From positions 124,001-188,000 of the forward strand of contig JBKBNI010000004.1 in NCBI GenBank assembly GCA_046295455.1: a stretch of DNA of 64,000 nucleotides. The letters are read 5' to 3'. Positions 62,301 to 64,000 of this stretch are shown here, piece by piece. Below the pieces are notes generated by a model. That model was not told the DNA's origin. It was given only the letters and a program-made list of their open reading frames with translations, and ran no database searches. Every line of letters starts with the position of its first letter. The stretch's first letter is position 1. The translations under genes were made by a program, and so were the position numbers. The DNA comes from Thermaurantimonas sp046295455. Its GTDB lineage: Bacteria; Bacteroidota; Bacteroidia; Flavobacteriales; Schleiferiaceae.

Positions 62301-63999
62301 CTTCAGTACTCTCACAGCTTCTGTTCCACCAGATGATGCTCCGGGTAATAATCAGAAATCATATGTTCAAGATCTGACCAATGATCGCTTCAGCTATGCT
62401 GATACTACTTTATCCGGTGTAAGTGGGGTTGGATTCAATACAGGAAGCGGCCTTTTACTGACCAGATACTCCGTAAATGGTACACGTTCCGTCTCTGGAG
62501 TACGAGTGCGTCTCAGCAACAATGCCCCGTCAATTGGTCAAACCATTTATCCTGTCTTGTTGAAAGACTCTATAATTGTAGCTCAGGGAGCAAACTATGT
62601 AATTGTTGCAGGTGATACCTCTTCATACAAAACGTTTACTTTCCCTACACCGGTTACTTTCACTAATGAGGACTTTTATGTGGGAATAGCTCAGACAGTA
62701 GGTACACAAGGGTACTTCCCGCTTTCTTTCCAAAGTGAAAACCCATCAAGACCGGATGCCTATTACTCTGCTGCACTGAGCGGTACTGGATTGACACCCG
62801 TCAATAATTTTAGGTTGATGATTGAAGCGATACTCAATGTACCTGACACACTCACCCCGTTTGCTTTGGCTACACCGGCCAATAATACCAGCTACACAGC
62901 TACAGGGTCAGGATCGGTCACCATCACCTGGCAGAAGTCTCAAAGGGCTGTAGGTACTGCCCCGGCAGTTACTTATGAATGGTTGGCTGATGATCCACTG
63001 GGCAACTTCACAAATCCAATAGTCAGTCTGCCATCCAATAACAATGGGTTGGATACCTTCCTAATACTTACTGATGCGCAGATCAATGCATTGCTGGCAG
63101 CCAATAATGTGCCCCCGGGAACCCCTGTGGATGTCAAATGGACCGTAAAAGCCACCTCTGGTACACTAACCCGATTTGCCAACCAGCCGTTCAACATTAC
63201 CCTGACCGGTACAGCGCCTTGCAACGCTCCCACTAATGTGAATGCGGATGCCGGCTGTGATACTGTGTTTGTAACCTGGAGTTCAGGTCCCGGTAAACTA
63301 TCCAGCCGAATTGAATTCGGGCCAACCGGATTTACTCCTGGCACTGGAACAGTCATCACCGGCATCAGTGCAAATTCGGCAACTATCACTGGATTGATGC
63401 CAGGCACAGGCTACGAACTTATTGTGACAGACTCTTGTGCCTCAGGTCTGAGCCTACCTTCTCCAAAAGTAGCCTTTAGCACCGATCCACTCCCGACGGC
63501 TTCATTCACGTCTGGTACACCTACCGTCACTGCGACCAATGCCACCGTGACATTTAATGCCTCAGCATCTCAGAATGCTAATACTTACGCATGGGACTTT
63601 GGCAATGGTACTCAAGGTACTGGTGTAAATCCGACTGCAACATATACTGCCAATGGTACCTACATCGTAACATTGGTCGCTACCAACGACTGCGGAAGCG
63701 ATACTGCCACAGCTACAGTAGTCATTCAGGGTATCAATGTGAGGGAAAATCTTCTAACCTCCGTATATGTGTTCCCTAACCCTTCCAGCGGAATCTTTAC
63801 TTTGAAAGGAATTCATTCCCTCACCAATGTACGAATCACAGTAGTGGATATCAGTGGTAAAGTTGTAATGAGGAAACAACTCGACAACGGTATCACTGAA
63901 GCCGTATTGGATCTCAGTAAGCTTGCTTCCGGCACATATCAGTTGCAACTTTCAAGCAATGAAGGATCAACAGTCAAATCCTTAATTATCAATAAATAA
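56311..63999 (+). CDS. Giant secreted modular protein with beta-helix, SusE-like repeats and T9SS sorting domain
   Basis: A 2562-aa protein with a signal peptide (NYLIKSVFTFLIGMICWPFTASAQ). Order by eye: N-terminal beta-sandwich (about 25-270), right-handed parallel beta-helix region (about 415-900, with NVTIRNCKV, NGIVINPTAG and repeated NII/NTI turns), FN3-like module, a sandwich domain (about 957-1150), the region shared with the 1462-aa protein (about 1211-1355), FN3, a MAM-like domain (about 1447-1612), a SusE-like domain (about 1615-1730), a CARDB-like region (from about 1925), a second SusE-like domain (about 2185-2305), FN3, PKD (about 2390-2475) and the type A sorting domain (VYVFPNPSSGIFTLKG to the end). 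Role probably adhesive; no catalytic motif is certain. The stop is at 63997-63999, so the gene is complete. Confidence 0.88.
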   Translation: MKKNYLIKSVFTFLIGMICWPFTASAQTTPTSPSGYFYATNTSGNLGLDRNNNVVDMTTGATTHIAGPAPASGTGSNATSITFPFPFEILGQSITTFSVATNGIMGLNFNATTGNNIGGGTGIRLGAFVTGLSNGGLHSTGSISSKVVGTSPNRCLVIQWQGVTINNTSTTADGTWQVRLYETTNLIEFVLGPISLGAGSLTAAKTGFSNGTAANNYFVVNYSDHSASNTINHNNIINVLGPVTALAGGGTATTRRVYLFSPTPFPQTLVSVTNEQITGSVSVGALNAPVIRLNVQTSGTLNPLEVSSITASANGTTNLSDISNAKIYYTGNSATFSTATQFGSTIAAPSTNMVFSGTPVTLQNGNNFFWLTYDVNSTASINNVIDGEISSVTVSSIAQTPSPIAPAGNRIILAPLSGTYTVGTSGQFANLNDAFAAINTVGLSGNVTLNIISDMTLSAPAQLNQWSEVGPGNYTVTISPSGGVRTIEGSFANTGVIVSTTGRLVIDGRIGGSGNNLVIRNNNTGASVGVLVAVTSPAGIDNVTIRNCKVLCGPTLGFTTATTGIQVQTSTGNPGASNVKLISNIIQSAYNGIVINPTAGSSNSTGLEIIDNIIGEPNVTDSTLRIGFRGIVVSRSTAPLIQGNTINDIISYLSINVAGINIGTGSDSAKVYANRIINIQSFNTGGWGAYGINCEAGNAHEIINNEITGIRTINYSATSTTWNAFGIRFTTGTGHKVYFNSVNLFGIYENTNTQVAASSCLVITSGLVTADLKNNNFVNQHSSVGTGALEFHTLWFPAGYNFSSNLLSNHNNLFPPASNGFVAKVGITTSSGNYATLSDYQLFSAKDTNSISANPLFNNNLILIPTNPLLNNAGVPIAGVTTDITGATRGANPDIGCYEFTPTQVCFPPSNITVSNLTATSASVGWTPGSNSPNDTLFQVSWGPTGFTPGTNPTVIALWNFNGASTATVPGGTSSPSPAEGSGTASLIGGTTATFASGIIGGGSSDPVTTVPPNYGWNVSNFPAQGTGNKTAGIQLNVSTVGLSNIVLQFDQRHSNTAANTVVVQYTADVTASTPVWIDFATFVAPAGDAWYNKRTVNFSSVAALNNNPNVAFRIVSAFAGTSNAYAASTTTSSYSTTGTWRFDMVTVTGSAAGTGTTVTTSSNPYSITGLMSSTTYQVYVRALCDTTPSAWSGPSTFTTLFQCPPNAVCETYTAGAITSEYKPSPLSNDTSVCPGTLQVTIPAGNIVSGIDVEYTMIAQSGGWISEQRSRLFSPTVNSGEPMVSGPSISAGGTQVYNRSNLNFANGVSGNLTLQLHAFRTWGGSVTGIASCDTIYQFIPNGSWRVVVYYQQAPTCPAVTGLTVGVVTDTSVALSWNAATGATGYKVEYGTQGFTPGTGMTATVATTNAVIGGLMPQTSYDFYIRTICGTDSSATLAGPVSATTLCGIQQIPFTETFDSSSTTFPICWTAAPQYQWVNVGGFGQPGNSVRFPFYNIISGSYDANSPLFQPVPANYQLKFDHAYATYSTEVDSLKISYSTDGGATYTTLISLAGGANGPLTTAPPVTSPFTPTATQWSTFSIGIPAGTNRIKFTAVSAYGNNLYLDNFKIEPAAPSAFALLSPPDSALVLVAGPAQTPIDITWNKAASLTNPVYTWLVKTPTGTFTSPLAAIPSNNGGADTTLTLTVAQVDALLASNGVAIGDTANLEWTVRAVAGSDTVFAIKPFFIRLVRLGVAAPNFLAAPLNNGATTQVRAPNGTAGHTYMRAAMIIRQNEFQTAGIDSNTILRGMGFTLSAPTSGSVTGIFKIYVQNTTDINYNKGTSWTGIIPGMNLVFEDTVIIPSGQTLYNILFDSVFTYSGQNLYLAYDWQMISPAAPSAFTYLSNNTIASSLVSAASATVPPATLAATAFRPEIRWAVDKKANDLEVRALWAKGKNATPWGKPETIQAVIVNNGYLPQNKNVTLTVTGANSATFTAGVNLLSGQSTTVTFNYTNTNLGFSTLTASVPPDDAPGNNQKSYVQDLTNDRFSYADTTLSGVSGVGFNTGSGLLLTRYSVNGTRSVSGVRVRLSNNAPSIGQTIYPVLLKDSIIVAQGANYVIVAGDTSSYKTFTFPTPVTFTNEDFYVGIAQTVGTQGYFPLSFQSENPSRPDAYYSAALSGTGLTPVNNFRLMIEAILNVPDTLTPFALATPANNTSYTATGSGSVTITWQKSQRAVGTAPAVTYEWLADDPLGNFTNPIVSLPSNNNGLDTFLILTDAQINALLAANNVPPGTPVDVKWTVKATSGTLTRFANQPFNITLTGTAPCNAPTNVNADAGCDTVFVTWSSGPGKLSSRIEFGPTGFTPGTGTVITGISANSATITGLMPGTGYELIVTDSCASGLSLPSPKVAFSTDPLPTASFTSGTPTVTATNATVTFNASASQNANTYAWDFGNGTQGTGVNPTATYTANGTYIVTLVATNDCGSDTATATVVIQGINVRENLLTSVYVFPNPSSGIFTLKGIHSLTNVRITVVDISGKVVMRKQLDNGITEAVLDLSKLASGTYQLQLSSNEGSTVKSLIINK
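59990..60375 (+). other. Unrecognised domain shared with the 1462-aa protein (copy 2)
   Basis: Encodes CPGTLQVTIPAGNIVSGIDV, then GWISEQRSRLFS, VYNRSNLNFANGV, LTLQLHAFRTWGG, CDTIYQFIPNGSWRVVVYY. It follows the same order of blocks as the segment at 38930-39330. In both proteins it comes after Ig-like or FN3-like modules and near a PKD or FN3 module, so it behaves like a movable extracellular domain. Confidence 0.65.
61145..61500 (+). repeat. SusE-like domain, intragenic copy 1
   Basis: Encodes FALLSPPDSALV, ITWNKAASLTNPVYTWLV, IPSNNGGADTTLTLTVAQVD, ALLASNG and LEWTVRAVAGSDT. It pairs with copy 2 at 62860-63215. Boundaries are approximate. Confidence 0.75.
62860..63215 (+). repeat. SusE-like domain, intragenic copy 2
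   Basis: Encodes FALATPANNTSY, ITWQKSQRAVG, VTYEWLADDPLGNFTNPIV, LPSNNNGLDTFLILTDAQIN, ALLAANN and VKWTVKATSGT. The pattern matches copy 1 about 1.7 kb upstream. The domain resembles the N-terminal domain of SusE/SusF starch-binding proteins. Confidence 0.75.
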
Positions 64000-64000
64000 G

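Noticed and set aside
56311..63999. A polysaccharide lyase call for the beta-helix region of the 2562-aa protein
   Set aside because: The right-handed helix pattern is visible but no lyase or hydrolase active-site motif can be pointed to, so no enzyme activity is assigned.

Overview
The window looks like a chromosomal segment of a Bacteroidota bacterium. The grounds are: three secreted proteins with a C-terminal type IX secretion (T9SS) type A sorting domain, a TonB-dependent receptor, an HU/SPOR cell-envelope protein, many -7 boxes of the form TAnnTTTG just upstream of genes, no convincing Shine-Dalgarno sequences, and gene orders typical of the phylum (rsfS-ftsH-LUD-cdsA-psd; miaB-sigma54 activator-lptE-secG; dksA-lspA). 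A member of the Saprospiria is my best guess at class level, but the window alone does not prove it. Base composition is moderate, and no transposase, prophage or CRISPR array is visible.

Layout. 1-2.9 kb: partial S-adenosylhomocysteinase, a Nudix hydrolase divergent from pyrE, a SRPBCC-like protein and birA. 2.9-7.6 kb: one operon rsfS-ftsH-LUD protein-cdsA-psd (ribosome silencing, membrane proteolysis, phospholipid synthesis). 7.6-11.6 kb: hemF, pruA and an HU/SPOR protein, all on the minus strand, with a structured GC-rich repeat (copy A) between pruA and hemF. 11.7-17.2 kb: glycogen branching enzyme glgB with a GH57 enzyme, then rfbB. 17.4-30.8 kb: the gene-expression block tRNA-Thr, -Tyr, -Gly, -Thr, tuf, tRNA-Trp, secE, nusG, rplK, rplA, rplJ, rplL, rpoB, rpoC and a DUF3467 gene, with hairpins after tuf, after rplL and at the end. 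31-38.3 kb: two secreted peptidases (M23, M28), a TonB-dependent receptor, repeat copy B, a membrane-anchored unknown protein and an AlkB-type dioxygenase. 38.4-42.8 kb: a 1462-aa T9SS adhesin-like protein. 42.9-50.1 kb: a seven-gene minus-strand operon miaB-unknown-sigma54 activator-lptE-TPR protein-secG-der. 50.2-53 kb: a small secreted protein, lspA, a DksA-like gene and a thiolase. 53.1-64 kb: a secreted GH31 glycosidase and a 2562-aa modular T9SS protein.

How the genes fit together. Most of the window is housekeeping: transcription and translation, lipid and envelope biogenesis (cdsA, psd, lptE, secE, secG, lspA), and central metabolism. The lifestyle genes are the secreted ones: a T9SS alpha-glucosidase-type enzyme, two giant modular surface proteins, secreted peptidases and a TonB receptor, which suit an organism that works on polymers outside the cell. 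glgB and GH57 would handle storage alpha-glucan inside it.

The least explained signals are four. (1) A two-copy element carries two hairpins whose stems differ by compensating base changes; each copy lies directly upstream of a minus-strand gene. (2) A perfect 13-bp palindrome sits just upstream of the miaB operon promoter. (3) A region of about 120 residues that I do not recognise is shared by the two giant T9SS proteins. (4) A sigma-54 activator without a sensor domain is embedded in the envelope operon.
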